Assembly (NCBI GenBank): GCA_902791475.1
Contig: CADAWC010000005.1
Coordinates: 49,632-113,631 of the forward strand
Length of the DNA: 64,000 nucleotides
Direction of reading: 5' to 3'
Source of the DNA: Fibrobacter succinogenes
Lineage (GTDB): Bacteria; Fibrobacterota; Fibrobacteria; Fibrobacterales; Fibrobacteraceae
The notes beneath the pieces are model-generated. The model had not been told where the DNA came from and searched no databases. It was given only the letters and a program-made list of their open reading frames with translations. The position numbers and the translations under genes are program-made. Positions 49,597 through 57,820 of this stretch are shown here, one piece after another. Within the stretch, counting starts at the first letter, position 1. Each line of letters starts with the position of its first letter.

Positions 49597-50514
49597 TTGG
49601 CTTCCATAAACGGAAAGACGGAAACTCTTTGCATTTTCGGGCATCCGGTTGCTCACAGCAAATCGCCCGCTATGCACAACGCCCTTTTTGACGCCCTTGG
49701 CATCAATGCGGCTTATCTCCCCTACGCACCCGAACCAGAAAATTTCGCCCAGGCGATTCAAGGCTTCAAGGCGATGAAGTTTCGCGGAGCAAATGTCACC
49801 ATTCCCTACAAGACGGAATTTTTCAATGCAGACGGGACAGCCCGCCTGGTGGATGAACTTTCGGAAATTTCAAAGTTCACAGGTAGCGTGAACACACTGT
49901 ACTGGAAGGACGGCATTGTCGGCGGGACTCTCTGCGGAACGACGACGGACCCTTATGGTTGCGTGCGAAATCTCGAAGAGAATGGCGTAAATCCGTCTAA
50001 CAAGAAGATTGCGCTCCTCGGAAACGGTGGCGCCGCCCAGTCGATTGCGTTTACGCTTGTGGAACAAGAAAACGAGCTTACAATTGTTTGTCGCACCAAG
50101 GAAAAAGGCGAAGCTCTCGCAGGTTCTCTGAACAAGTTTTTCCAGTCGGGCAAAGCAGGCGACAATAATTTCAAGACCGTTCAAGTCACGACGTTTGGTG
50201 AATTTGCAAGTATTTCTGCAAACCTTGACATCATCATCAATGCGACCTCGGTCGGCATGAGCCCAAACGTTGAAGCCTCCCCCATTACAGACGAATGTCT
50301 GCACAAAGGCCAGGTCGTCTGCGACATCGTCTACACGCCGCCACACACCAAGCTTTTGCAGATGGCAGAAACCAAAGGTTGCAAGATTGTGACCGGAGAA
50401 GGCATGCTCGTACACCAGGGCCTCGAAAGCTTTAAAAAGTGGTTCCCGAAAGAAACCGAAAACAAAACAAACGAAGAACTGACTGCGATTATGCGCAAAG
50501 GAATGCAGGGCTAA
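49597..50514 (+). CDS. aroE: Shikimate dehydrogenase
   Basis: About 305 residues. N-terminal substrate domain I-F-G-H-P-V-A-H-S-K-S-P-A-M-H-N and N-V-T-I-P-Y-K-T (with the catalytic K), C-terminal NADP domain L-G-N-G-G-A-A-Q-S-I-A, then N-A-T-S-V-G-M-S-P and V-Y-T-P. It reduces 3-dehydroshikimate. The start is uncertain: a TTG at 49597 with GAGG 5 nt before it is preferred; a GTG at 49573 in the same frame is the alternative. The aroK-aroB fusion follows after 1 nt, so two or three successive steps of the shikimate route are in one unit. Confidence 0.92.
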   Translation: MASINGKTETLCIFGHPVAHSKSPAMHNALFDALGINAAYLPYAPEPENFAQAIQGFKAMKFRGANVTIPYKTEFFNADGTARLVDELSEISKFTGSVNTLYWKDGIVGGTLCGTTTDPYGCVRNLEENGVNPSNKKIALLGNGGAAQSIAFTLVEQENELTIVCRTKEKGEALAGSLNKFFQSGKAGDNNFKTVQVTTFGEFASISANLDIIINATSVGMSPNVEASPITDECLHKGQVVCDIVYTPPHTKLLQMAETKGCKIVTGEGMLVHQGLESFKKWFPKETENKTNEELTAIMRKGMQG

Positions 50515-50515
50515 A

Positions 50516-52138
50516 ATGAAGAAGCATCTATACTTTACCGGATTCATGGCCAGCGGCAAGAGCCGTACAGGTCGCGCCCTCGCAGACCGCCTCGGACGCC
50601 CGTTTGTCGATACAGATAACGTCATTGTAGAACGCGCCGGCAAGTCCATTAGCGAAATTTTTGAGCAAGAAGGCGAAGCCGCATTTCGCAAGATGGAACG
50701 CGACGTGATTGCCGAAATTGCACAGAGCGAAAAGCCTCTCGTTGTATCTCTTGGCGGTGGTGCACTCACGCAGGCCGAAAACTTGAAGGTCATCCGCGAA
50801 AACGGAACGATTATCCGCCTGTGGGCAAAGCCCGAAGTGCTTTCGGAACGCATTGGCCGCAAGAACACGCGCCCGCTTTTGGCAAACCTTTCGGACGAAG
50901 AACGCCTCGAAAAGATCAAGCAGATGCTGAAAGACCGCGAAAAGAATTACGCCAATGCGGACTTTAGCGTCGAAAGCTCTAACGACTATTCCGAAACGCA
51001 TGTCACGGAACGCATCATGCACATGCTCAAGTTCTGGGAAAGCCATGCGCTTGACGTGCACCCGAGCGAAGGCGGCCGCTACCCGATTTTCATCGGCAAG
51101 AACATTGTGCCGGACGCCGCAATTATGCTTGAAGGCTTGCGTCTTGCTCCGACTTATGAATTCTTGATTTGCACGGACACGACGATTGCCAAGGAACAGA
51201 ACACGAAGCTTTCGGAACTGCGCGGCCAGGCAGGCCGTTGCCCGATTTTCAAATTTCAGGCAGGCGAAGGCCACAAGACGCTCCACAACTTAAACCAGCT
51301 TTACAGCTTTATGCTGCACCGCGGTTACACCCGCAAGAGCTGCCTTTTGCAGTTCAGCGGTGGCGTTGTGGGTGACATGGCTGGCTTTGGCGCCGCCACG
51401 TACCAGCGCGGCATTCCGTTTGTGCAGTTCCCGACAACGCTTTTGTCAATGGTCGACAGTTCCGTTGGCGGCAAGGTCGCCGTGAACCATGCCGAAGGCA
51501 AGAACATGATTGGCGCATTCTACCAGCCGAAAGCAGTTGTCTGCGACATTTCTGTGCTGAACACACTCCCCCCGACCGAATACCTTGCGGGTCTTGCCGA
51601 AATTGTCAAGTACGGTGTGATTTACGATGAAGAATTCTTCACCTACCTTGAAAACAACGTCGAAAAGATTAAGGCTCACGACTTTGACGTGTTGAAGCAC
51701 ATGATTTTCCGCAGTTGCCAAATCAAGGCCGAAGTGGTCGGCATCGACGAAAAGGAAGCAGGACTCCGCGCCATCCTCAATTACGGTCACACGTTCGGTC
51801 ACGCCATTGAAAAGCTCACGCATTACGAGCTTTACAGCCACGGTATCGCCGTTTCTTTGGGCATGCGAGTTGCCGCACGCGCGGCAGTTCTCCTCGGAAA
51901 GCTTTCGAAGGAAGACGAACAACGTCAAAACAAGTTGCTCGACGATCTCGGATTCCCGAAGACATACAACACGGATGTCGAAGCGGCTTGGGCTGCAATG
52001 GCTGTCGACAAGAAGGCTGAAAAAGGCACTAGAGTTTATATTTTGCCTACAAAGATCGGAAAGGTCGAAAAAGTTTGTAATATTGATAAGGGTATTATTG
52101 CAGAAGCCTGGAAAGCCATCCAGGCGAGTGAGGTTTAG
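50516..52138 (+). CDS. aroKB: Fused shikimate kinase - 3-dehydroquinate synthase
   Basis: 540 residues. Residues 1-170 are shikimate kinase: G-F-M-A-S-G-K-S (Walker A), D-T-D, E-x-x-F-R-K-M-E and S-L-G-G-G. From about 178 follows 3-dehydroquinate synthase with G-E-G-H-K-T, L-Q-F-S-G-G-V-V-G-D-M-A-G-F, P-T-T-L-L-S-M-V-D-S-S-V-G-G-K and the metal-binding H in G-H-T-F-G-H-A-I-E. DHQ synthase makes the first ring of the pathway; shikimate kinase phosphorylates shikimate. The gene is continuous with no stop between domains. The usual order of separate genes is aroK-aroB, so fusion of adjacent genes is likely. Coupled with aroE and immediately followed by the epimerase. Confidence 0.96.
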   Translation: MKKHLYFTGFMASGKSRTGRALADRLGRPFVDTDNVIVERAGKSISEIFEQEGEAAFRKMERDVIAEIAQSEKPLVVSLGGGALTQAENLKVIRENGTIIRLWAKPEVLSERIGRKNTRPLLANLSDEERLEKIKQMLKDREKNYANADFSVESSNDYSETHVTERIMHMLKFWESHALDVHPSEGGRYPIFIGKNIVPDAAIMLEGLRLAPTYEFLICTDTTIAKEQNTKLSELRGQAGRCPIFKFQAGEGHKTLHNLNQLYSFMLHRGYTRKSCLLQFSGGVVGDMAGFGAATYQRGIPFVQFPTTLLSMVDSSVGGKVAVNHAEGKNMIGAFYQPKAVVCDISVLNTLPPTEYLAGLAEIVKYGVIYDEEFFTYLENNVEKIKAHDFDVLKHMIFRSCQIKAEVVGIDEKEAGLRAILNYGHTFGHAIEKLTHYELYSHGIAVSLGMRVAARAAVLLGKLSKEDEQRQNKLLDDLGFPKTYNTDVEAAWAAMAVDKKAEKGTRVYILPTKIGKVEKVCNIDKGIIAEAWKAIQASEV

Positions 52139-53122
52139 ATGAGTATATTGGTTACCGGGGGAACGGGATCACTTGGGTACAGTATTCTATCTAACTTAAG
52201 CGGCACCAATCACGAGCTGTACAGCTTCAGTGACGAACTTCCGCAGCCGTGGCAAAAGGTCGAAGGAGTACAGTACCTGACCGGTGATTTGCTGGACTTC
52301 AGGAATGTGCTGGAAATGATTCAGAAAGTTTCCCCGACGCACATTTACCATTTGGCAAGCCAATCCTCTGTGGGGCTCAGCTACAAGAAGCCTTACGAAA
52401 CGCTCAACATCAACTTGTTGGGTACGCAGACGCTCCTCGAAGCGGTGCGACAGGTTGTGCCGAAGGCAAAAGTATTGCTCCTCAGCAGTAGCGAAATTTA
52501 CGGCCGAACGGAACAGCAACTGACTTACCTGCACAAGGAAACTGACCCTCCTAACCCGCTCACTCCGTATGCCACATCCAAGGCATGCATGGAAATTTTG
52601 GGAAACCAGTTCCGCAATGCAAATGGGCTCCACATCGTGTTTGCCCGCCCATTCCACTTTACGGGGCCGCATCACAGCCGCCGCTTTGTGCTCCCTTCCA
52701 TCGCCTACCAGCTGGTGAAGATAAAGTATTACGGTGCTGAACCGGTCATTTATTCGGGAAGCCTTGACGTAAGCCGTGACGTGGTTGACGTGCGCGACGT
52801 TGCCCGTGCCGCCATCCAGATTTTGAATACCGCCGAATCTGGCGAAGCGTTCAACATTTGCTGCGGAAAGTCCTACACATTCCGCGAACTCGTGGAAATG
52901 CTCGTGGACATCTCCGGCGTGAGCGTGGACTTCCGTTTTGACCCGGGTTACGACCGTTGCAATGACATTCCGCTCTTGATTGGCGACCCCACCAAAATCA
53001 TGAATCTCGGCTGGAAGCCCATGATTTGCATGGAAGATTGCCTCTCGGATTTGTTCAACGAAATGGTGGTCCGCCGCCGCGTAGAACTCAAGATGGGCAT
53101 GGGCCGCGACTTGCGTCTGTAA
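52139..53122 (+). CDS. NAD-dependent epimerase/dehydratase (GDP-mannose dehydratase/reductase-like)
   Basis: 327 residues, extended SDR. N-terminal V-T-G-G-T-G-S-L-G-Y-S-I (nucleotide site; the second glycine-rich position is S-L-G-Y in place of F-I-G), I-Y-H-L-A-S-Q-S-S-V, the L-S-S-S-E-I-Y-G catalytic serine block, and Y-A-T-S-K (catalytic Y-x-x-x-K). A-R-P-F-H-F-T-G-P and D-V-V-D-V-R-D-V follow. Nearest in layout to GDP-6-deoxy-mannose reductases. The ATG follows the aroKB stop without any gap. A terminator follows at 53183. Product sugar unknown, probably for surface polysaccharide. Confidence 0.82.
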   Translation: MSILVTGGTGSLGYSILSNLSGTNHELYSFSDELPQPWQKVEGVQYLTGDLLDFRNVLEMIQKVSPTHIYHLASQSSVGLSYKKPYETLNINLLGTQTLLEAVRQVVPKAKVLLLSSSEIYGRTEQQLTYLHKETDPPNPLTPYATSKACMEILGNQFRNANGLHIVFARPFHFTGPHHSRRFVLPSIAYQLVKIKYYGAEPVIYSGSLDVSRDVVDVRDVARAAIQILNTAESGEAFNICCGKSYTFRELVEMLVDISGVSVDFRFDPGYDRCNDIPLLIGDPTKIMNLGWKPMICMEDCLSDLFNEMVVRRRVELKMGMGRDLRL

Positions 53123-53182
53123 CTTGGTCCGATTATCGGCAATTCATTCCGCAATAACCGCCGTTTAGCGAATTTCTACAAC

Positions 53183-53212
53183 AAAGCTGTTCCACATGAA
53201 CAGCTTTTTTTT
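53183..53212 (+). terminator. Terminator after the aro-epimerase unit
   Basis: Perfect 10-bp stem AAAGCTGTTC/GAACAGCTTT (53183-53192 with 53198-53207), loop CACAT, long T run. The T run merges into the TATTTTTT box (53212-53219) before the next gene. Confidence 0.9.
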
Positions 53213-53224
53213 ATTTTTTCGAGT

Positions 53225-54274
53225 ATGAGATTACAAATAAAAAATATTGCTTTGGGGATTTGTGCCCTGTTTGCTTTGTCTGCGACAACACACGCCGCAG
53301 AAGTTGTTGGCCCGCAGGGTGGCGATAGAGCCCTCACTGTCAGCGACTTTATGCCTCACAATCCCATTTCCAAGGAATTTAACGAAACCTGGAGTTACCA
53401 GTTCGTGTTCGACAACGGCACACGAGCTTTTGTAAACTACTCCCTCCTTAACGTGCCTGGCTCCGGCCGTAAAATCGGCTGCGACTTGAACTTCTGGAAT
53501 TTCAAGGGAAAGACCTACTCTGTTGGCCGCCAATACCCGCCAGAACGTCTCGTTGCAAGCAAGGAAAAGGCAACTATCGATATCAAGGGTGAATACAAGC
53601 TCGAGAACAAGCCGGGCAAAGGACATCGCGTTCTTTACAGTGCCGACAAAGGCGGAAAATTTCTCCTCGACGTGACATTCGAAAGCGCAGTCCAGGGTAT
53701 GGTCCCGGGAAATGGAGTCTGGACTTACGGCAAAGAAAAGATGGGCCAGTTCATCCACATTCCTTACGGACGCGTTACGGGTAAAATAGCCTACAACGAA
53801 GACACTTTGACAGTCAAGGGTTACGCCTACATGGACCAAATTTGGCAAACCGCACAGGCAACAGATATGGCAGCCCGCACCATCAACTTTAGCACAAGCG
53901 ACAAATCCCCGATGCACGCAGGCCGCATCACCCTCACGAAAGATGGTAAGTTGATGGGTTACGCCTTATACAACGGACCGCAGGGCATGAAGGTAGCCAT
54001 CCCGACAAAAGTCAAGGAAGGTGGCTCCGAATACAACGGCAAAAAATTCCCGACAACAACGCTCTCATTTGAATGGAAGAACGGCGTCCCGGCTATGGTG
54101 TTCCCCGTGAACAAGGTTTTGCAGAAGGCCTCGCTTTTGGACAAGATTGACGGCTGGTTTGCAAAGAAGGCTATGAAGATTGCCGCAGGTGGCGAAGTTT
54201 TGTTCTACCGCGGTAGAAGCCAGAACGGACTTGGCAAGAAAATTGACTGGGCTATTACAGGGGTCAAGGACTAA
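53225..54274 (+). CDS. Exported lipocalin-like protein (AttH/CrtC/Svf1-like), unknown
   Basis: 349 residues. Signal peptide ending A-T-T-H-A-A. The mature protein is beta-rich with E-T-W-S-Y-Q-F-V-F-D, a central V-T-G-K-I-A-Y-N-E-D-T-L-T-V-K-G-Y-A-Y-M-D-Q-I-W-Q-T, and a second half with T-L-S-F-E-W-K-N-G. The G-x-x-Y-x-D-x-x-W pattern is like the AttH/CrtC and Svf1 two-lipocalin families, so a lipid or isoprenoid ligand is possible. The ATG has TATTTTTT 5 nt upstream. Its stop overlaps the hisA ATG (TAATG), an odd pairing of an envelope protein with a biosynthetic enzyme. Confidence 0.6.
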   Translation: MRLQIKNIALGICALFALSATTHAAEVVGPQGGDRALTVSDFMPHNPISKEFNETWSYQFVFDNGTRAFVNYSLLNVPGSGRKIGCDLNFWNFKGKTYSVGRQYPPERLVASKEKATIDIKGEYKLENKPGKGHRVLYSADKGGKFLLDVTFESAVQGMVPGNGVWTYGKEKMGQFIHIPYGRVTGKIAYNEDTLTVKGYAYMDQIWQTAQATDMAARTINFSTSDKSPMHAGRITLTKDGKLMGYALYNGPQGMKVAIPTKVKEGGSEYNGKKFPTTTLSFEWKNGVPAMVFPVNKVLQKASLLDKIDGWFAKKAMKIAAGGEVLFYRGRSQNGLGKKIDWAITGVKD

Positions 54275-55056
54275 TGACGAAGTTTAGACCGTGCATTGAC
54301 TTGCACGATGGCAAAGTAAAACAGATCGTCGGCAGTTCACTCTCCGATAGCGGAGCGGGACTCAAGACAAATTTTGAAACAGACAGATCATCCGCATGGT
54401 TTGCCGAACTCTACAAGAAAGACGGCATCAAGGGCGGACACGTGATTATGCTTGGCAAGGGAAACGAGAGCGCGGCAAAGGACGCGCTTGCGGCGTATCC
54501 AGGGGGCATGCAAGTTGGCGGTGGCATCAATGCCCAGAACGCTTTGGAGTACATCCAGGCAGGCGCTTCGCACGTGATTGTGACGAGCTGGATTTTCCCC
54601 GAGGGGAAACTAGACCGTGAACGTTTGGCGGAACTTGAGAATGCAGTCGGCAAGGAGCATTTGGTTTTGGACTTGAGCTGCAAGCGCACTGGCATGGTCG
54701 ATGGCAAGCCGCAGTGGAAGATTGCCACTAACCGCTGGCAGACGATTATCGATATCGAAATCAACAAGGAAACGCTCGAAGACCTCGCCAAGAGCTGTGA
54801 TGAATTCTTGGTTCACGCAGCCGATGTCGAAGGCAAGCAACAGGGCATGGACGACGAGCTCATCATGTTCCTCGCCGAGAATAGCCCGATTCCTGTGACG
54901 TATGCAGGTGGTGCAAAATCGCTTGAAGACCTGATTCATTGCAAAGAAATTTCGAATGGCAAGATTGACCTTACCATTGGTAGTGCATTAGACTTGTTCG
55001 GTGGCAAAGGAGTGAAGTATGACGACTGCGTCAAGTTCAACAAAGCTCAAGGCTAG
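54274..55056 (+). CDS. hisA: Eukaryotic-type ProFAR isomerase (HisA)
   Basis: 260 residues. It matches the fungal/plant-type HisA (TIGR02129, yeast HIS6) along its length: F-R-P-C-I-D-L-H-D-G-K-V-K-Q-I-V-G, K-T-N-F, H-V-I-M-L-G, M-Q-V-G-G-G-I-N, V-I-V-T-S-W-I-F, L-V-L-D-L-S-C-K-R-T, N-R-W-Q-T, H-A-A-D-V-E-G, V-T-Y-A-G-G-A-K-S and D-L-T-I-G-S-A-L-D-L-F-G-G. The usual bacterial HisA has A-I-D-L-x-x-G-x-x-V and a different C-terminus. The enzyme opens the ribose of ProFAR to PRFAR, feeding HisF (at 12733). Coupled to the upstream exported-protein gene and overlapping the next gene by 38 bp. Confidence 0.93.
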   Translation: MTKFRPCIDLHDGKVKQIVGSSLSDSGAGLKTNFETDRSSAWFAELYKKDGIKGGHVIMLGKGNESAAKDALAAYPGGMQVGGGINAQNALEYIQAGASHVIVTSWIFPEGKLDRERLAELENAVGKEHLVLDLSCKRTGMVDGKPQWKIATNRWQTIIDIEINKETLEDLAKSCDEFLVHAADVEGKQQGMDDELIMFLAENSPIPVTYAGGAKSLEDLIHCKEISNGKIDLTIGSALDLFGGKGVKYDDCVKFNKAQG

Positions 55057-56449
55057 CGACAAGCTCGATTCTCGCCCGGCAATTTTTGGTCGAAAGGTCA
55101 CGAGCACCTTCCGCAAGTTTTTTTCGTTTGACCATAAGCCACCCGGAAACATCCGCACTTGCTGGATTCCGCCACTGGTGGCGCTTACGCCTCTCTTGAA
55201 TTTGCCAAAGCTCCTAAAATTGCGTTTCTATTTGAAAAAGGAACGCCAAAAAAGAGACCCGGACGATGTGCGCATTTTGTTTTACTCGGACAATCTGGAC
55301 GAGACAAACGGCATCGCGAACAACTTGAGGAACGTGATTCCGTACATGCGCGCACACGGCATGAAGGCTTACCTCGCCGGCAGTGCATTCAACACGCGCC
55401 CATGCGGTGTCGTGGAAAACAGCTACTGCATTTTGTTGCCGCGCCTGTTCAGCATGGAACAGCTCGGGTACGCGAACAGCGAACTTGCCATTCCGCGCAT
55501 TTCGCCGGCACTGAGATTACTCAAGCGCTACCCGGTTGACATGATTGAACTGGAAACCCCGAGCCCTGGCGCTTGGGTCGTTTGCCTATGTGCATGGATT
55601 GCAGGCATCAAGGTCTTTAGCCACTACCGCACCGACGTGCCGACTTACGCAAAAACGCTTGTAAAAGCGAAGTGGATGCACACGTACGTGCTCTGGCTCA
55701 TGCGCATTTTCTACTGGATGGCGCGCCCGGTCATTAGCCCTTGCGATGACTATGCAGACATTTTGCAAAAGGACTTGAAGGTCCCTGCAAACCAGGTGCA
55801 GATTCTCCCCCGCGGACTCCCGCTCGATCGTTTTTCGCCGACATTGCGCGGTAAAGGTGCATGGGAAAAGTTCGGCAACGAACGCACCAAGAGACCCGTG
55901 CGATTTGCATTTATCGGTAGAATTTCCAAGGAAAAGAATCTGGAATTTTTGAACTCCGTGTGGAGCAAGTTCTCGGCCAAGCATGACGACGTGGAACTCA
56001 TGTACGTGGGCTACGGTTGGTATCTCGAAGAAATCAAGAAGCAGTTCAAAGACAATCCGAGCGTTTGCTTTGCAGGCGAACAGGGCGGCGAGATGCTCGC
56101 AAGCCTTTATGCGGATGCGGACTTTTTCTTGTTCCCAAGCACAACGGACACGTTCGGAAACGTTGTCGTAGAAGCGATGTCTACAGGCACGCCTGCAATT
56201 GTAAGCAATTACGGCGGTCCGCACGACATTGTGCAGGACGACAGTTGCGGACGCATTTTGCCAATTGATGAAACAAAGTGGTTGGAAACGCTCGAAGAAT
56301 GCCGAACCATCAAGCTTGAGAAGCCGGAACTCTACGAGCAGATGCGAATTGACAGCCACAAGCGCAGCGAACGCTACACACTTGCAAGCTCGACCAAGAC
56401 GCAGTTTGAGTTCTTTAGAAAGCTCAAACGAGAAGTATACGGGATTTAG
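55019..56449 (+). CDS. GT4-family glycosyltransferase
   Basis: 476 residues. From about residue 80 it is a GT-B fold: I-L-F-Y-S-D-N-L-D-E-T-N-G-I-A-N-N (N-terminal donor/acceptor domain), S-P-C-D-D-Y-A, R-F-A-F-I-G-R-I-S-K-E-K-N-L (C-terminal start), and F-P-S-T-T-D-T-F-G-N-V-V-V-E-A-M-S-T-G-T-P-A-I (E-x7-E donor site). The N-terminus has an extra ~60 residues with a hydrophobic stretch. The closest look is to glycolipid GT4 enzymes such as sulfoquinovosyl- or digalactosyl-diacylglycerol synthases. Its start lies 38 nt inside hisA; no clear ribosome site, so re-initiation is likely. Confidence 0.88.
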   Translation: MTTASSSTKLKASDKLDSRPAIFGRKVTSTFRKFFSFDHKPPGNIRTCWIPPLVALTPLLNLPKLLKLRFYLKKERQKRDPDDVRILFYSDNLDETNGIANNLRNVIPYMRAHGMKAYLAGSAFNTRPCGVVENSYCILLPRLFSMEQLGYANSELAIPRISPALRLLKRYPVDMIELETPSPGAWVVCLCAWIAGIKVFSHYRTDVPTYAKTLVKAKWMHTYVLWLMRIFYWMARPVISPCDDYADILQKDLKVPANQVQILPRGLPLDRFSPTLRGKGAWEKFGNERTKRPVRFAFIGRISKEKNLEFLNSVWSKFSAKHDDVELMYVGYGWYLEEIKKQFKDNPSVCFAGEQGGEMLASLYADADFFLFPSTTDTFGNVVVEAMSTGTPAIVSNYGGPHDIVQDDSCGRILPIDETKWLETLEECRTIKLEKPELYEQMRIDSHKRSERYTLASSTKTQFEFFRKLKREVYGI

Positions 56450-56500
56450 TTAGACGAGAGAACGGCGCAAAGCGCCTACAGACGAGAGACGAAAGACTAT
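56450..56500. repeat. Heptad element of the AGACGAG type
   Basis: TTAGACGAGAGAACGGCGCAAAGCGCCTACAG is centred on a GGCGC-AAA-GCGCC hairpin and is followed by ACGAGAG/ACGAAAG units to 56498. Close relative at 49336-49385; perfect AGACGAG units recur inside rsmB. Confidence 0.75.
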
Positions 56501-56506
56501 CAACTA

Positions 56507-57760
56507 ATGACTCCTGATTCTTTGAAACGTTTGCGCGAGTGGTTCAGGGCGAACGCGGCAGAATTGCCGTGGAGGCCAGCAGACTTGGATGCGCCCCGTG
56601 ATCCGTATGCTGTATGGATTAGCGAGACGATGTTACAGCAAACGCAGGTTTCGACGGTCAGGGATTATTTTACGCGATGGATGAAGCGGTTTCCGGATGT
56701 GGAAACGCTCGCCCAGGCGGAAGAAGCCGAGGTGTTTAAGTACTGGCAGGGGTTGGGATATTATAGCCGCGCAAGGAATATATTGAAGACAGCGAAAATC
56801 GTATGCGAAAATTCACTGGATCCCCTTCGCTCCGCTTCGAGGATGACGGGAGTGCGCAAGATGCCCGAGACGCGCAAGGAATTGGAAGCGTTGCCGGGAA
56901 TCGGAGCGTACACGGCAGGAGCGATTTTAAGCCTTGCCTACCACCAGAGAGAAGCGATTCTAGATGGAAATCTCGTCAGGATTTTCAGCAGATTGTACGA
57001 ACTTGACTTTCTGCCGACTGACAAAGGAAAAATTATAGATTGCCACGCCTCCTTACAGGAGGCTCGCAATGACGTGCAAGTTTCGACAGCGCGGGAGCTT
57101 GCACACGCATTGGAGAAACGTAGCAGTCATGGCACGAAGTGTAATGACGTGAGAGCAAGCGAGATTTATTGGGAATATGCGCGGGAGGTGGCGGATTCAC
57201 TAAAAGCGTATATGCACAACGAAGCGCTGATGGAGCTTGGGCGAACTGTCTGCAAAACAAAATCACCCCTTTGCGAAACATGCCCGCTCCAAAAAGAATG
57301 TCGCGCATTCTTGGATGGCCGCACGGCTGAATTTCCTCCCGCTAAAAAACGCACTGAAAAAAGCTGGCATGGAACCGTACTCATTATCGAGAGTGCGGAC
57401 GAGAAAATCCTTGCAGTGAACGGCGGGCAAAAATTCTTGGACAAGCAACTGGCGCTCCCGCATTTTGAAAGCGCTCGCCATGCCACTGTAGCACTCCCCG
57501 CCAAAGGTGAAGATTACATCAACGCCGACGAAATCGAATCATTAAAACATTGTGGAACATTCCGCCATAGCATCACGGTGCATAAAATCGAATGCGAAGT
57601 GTTGCATGTGCGACTTTCAACAAAAGCAAATGCTACACATTTGTCAAAACCAACAGCCAATAGCGACAAGCCGACCGCATTTGAATGGATAGAAAAAGCG
57701 AAAGCCTTTGAGACTTTCGCAAACTCATTCAGTTTAAAAGCTTTAAAAAAAATATTTTAG
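56507..57760 (+). CDS. mutY: Adenine DNA glycosylase MutY with two repeat-derived insertions
   Basis: 417 residues against about 350 in E. coli. Conserved parts: L-P-W-R, catalytic E in S-E-T-M-L-Q-Q-T-Q, L-P-G-I-G-A-Y-T-A-G-A-I-L (HhH), catalytic D in I-L-D-G-N, and the iron-sulfur cluster C-x6-C-x2-C-x5-C near residue 250. The C-terminal MutT-like domain is short. Two segments without counterpart in the family, about residues 104-119 and 178-218, are translations of palindromic intergenic repeats (see 56818 and 57039). MutY removes adenine opposite 8-oxoguanine. The frame stays open through both insertions, so a working enzyme is probable. Confidence 0.9.
   Translation: MTPDSLKRLREWFRANAAELPWRPADLDAPRDPYAVWISETMLQQTQVSTVRDYFTRWMKRFPDVETLAQAEEAEVFKYWQGLGYYSRARNILKTAKIVCENSLDPLRSASRMTGVRKMPETRKELEALPGIGAYTAGAILSLAYHQREAILDGNLVRIFSRLYELDFLPTDKGKIIDCHASLQEARNDVQVSTARELAHALEKRSSHGTKCNDVRASEIYWEYAREVADSLKAYMHNEALMELGRTVCKTKSPLCETCPLQKECRAFLDGRTAEFPPAKKRTEKSWHGTVLIIESADEKILAVNGGQKFLDKQLALPHFESARHATVALPAKGEDYINADEIESLKHCGTFRHSITVHKIECEVLHVRLSTKANATHLSKPTANSDKPTAFEWIEKAKAFETFANSFSLKALKKIF
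56818..56850 (+). repeat. GGATCCCCT...GAGGATGAC element in frame in mutY
   Basis: The stretch begins GGATCCCCTTCG and ends TTCGAGGATGACGGG. The same two ends occur at 33112-33140 in an intergenic gap. It encodes S-L-D-P-L-R-S-A-S-R-M-T-G between a conserved helix and the P-E-T motif of MutY. Confidence 0.75.
57039..57150 (+). repeat. Cluster of three hairpins in frame in mutY
   Basis: Hairpin 1: ATTGC(CAC)GCCTCC-TTACA-GGAGGC(TC)GCAAT, 57039-57070, then GACG. Hairpin 2: GTGCAAG (57074-57080) with CTTGCAC (57098-57104). Hairpin 3: GTCATGGCAC-GAA-GTGTAATGAC (about 57128-57150). It encodes about 40 residues absent from other MutY proteins. Confidence 0.75.
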
Positions 57761-57761
57761 G

Positions 57762-57815
57762 AGATGCCTGCATCCTTCGACTTCGCTCAGGACAGGCTCC
57801 GGCAGGCATGACAGT
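57762..57815. repeat. REP-like element after mutY
   Basis: GGAGATGCCTGC (57761-57772) and GCAGGCATGACA (57802-57813) pair around a loop with CTTCGACTTCGCTCAGGACA; the arms differ from the 31073 copy in a compensatory way (CCTGC/GCAGG against CCCGG/CCGGG). Confidence 0.8.
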
Positions 57816-57820
57816 CGGGA

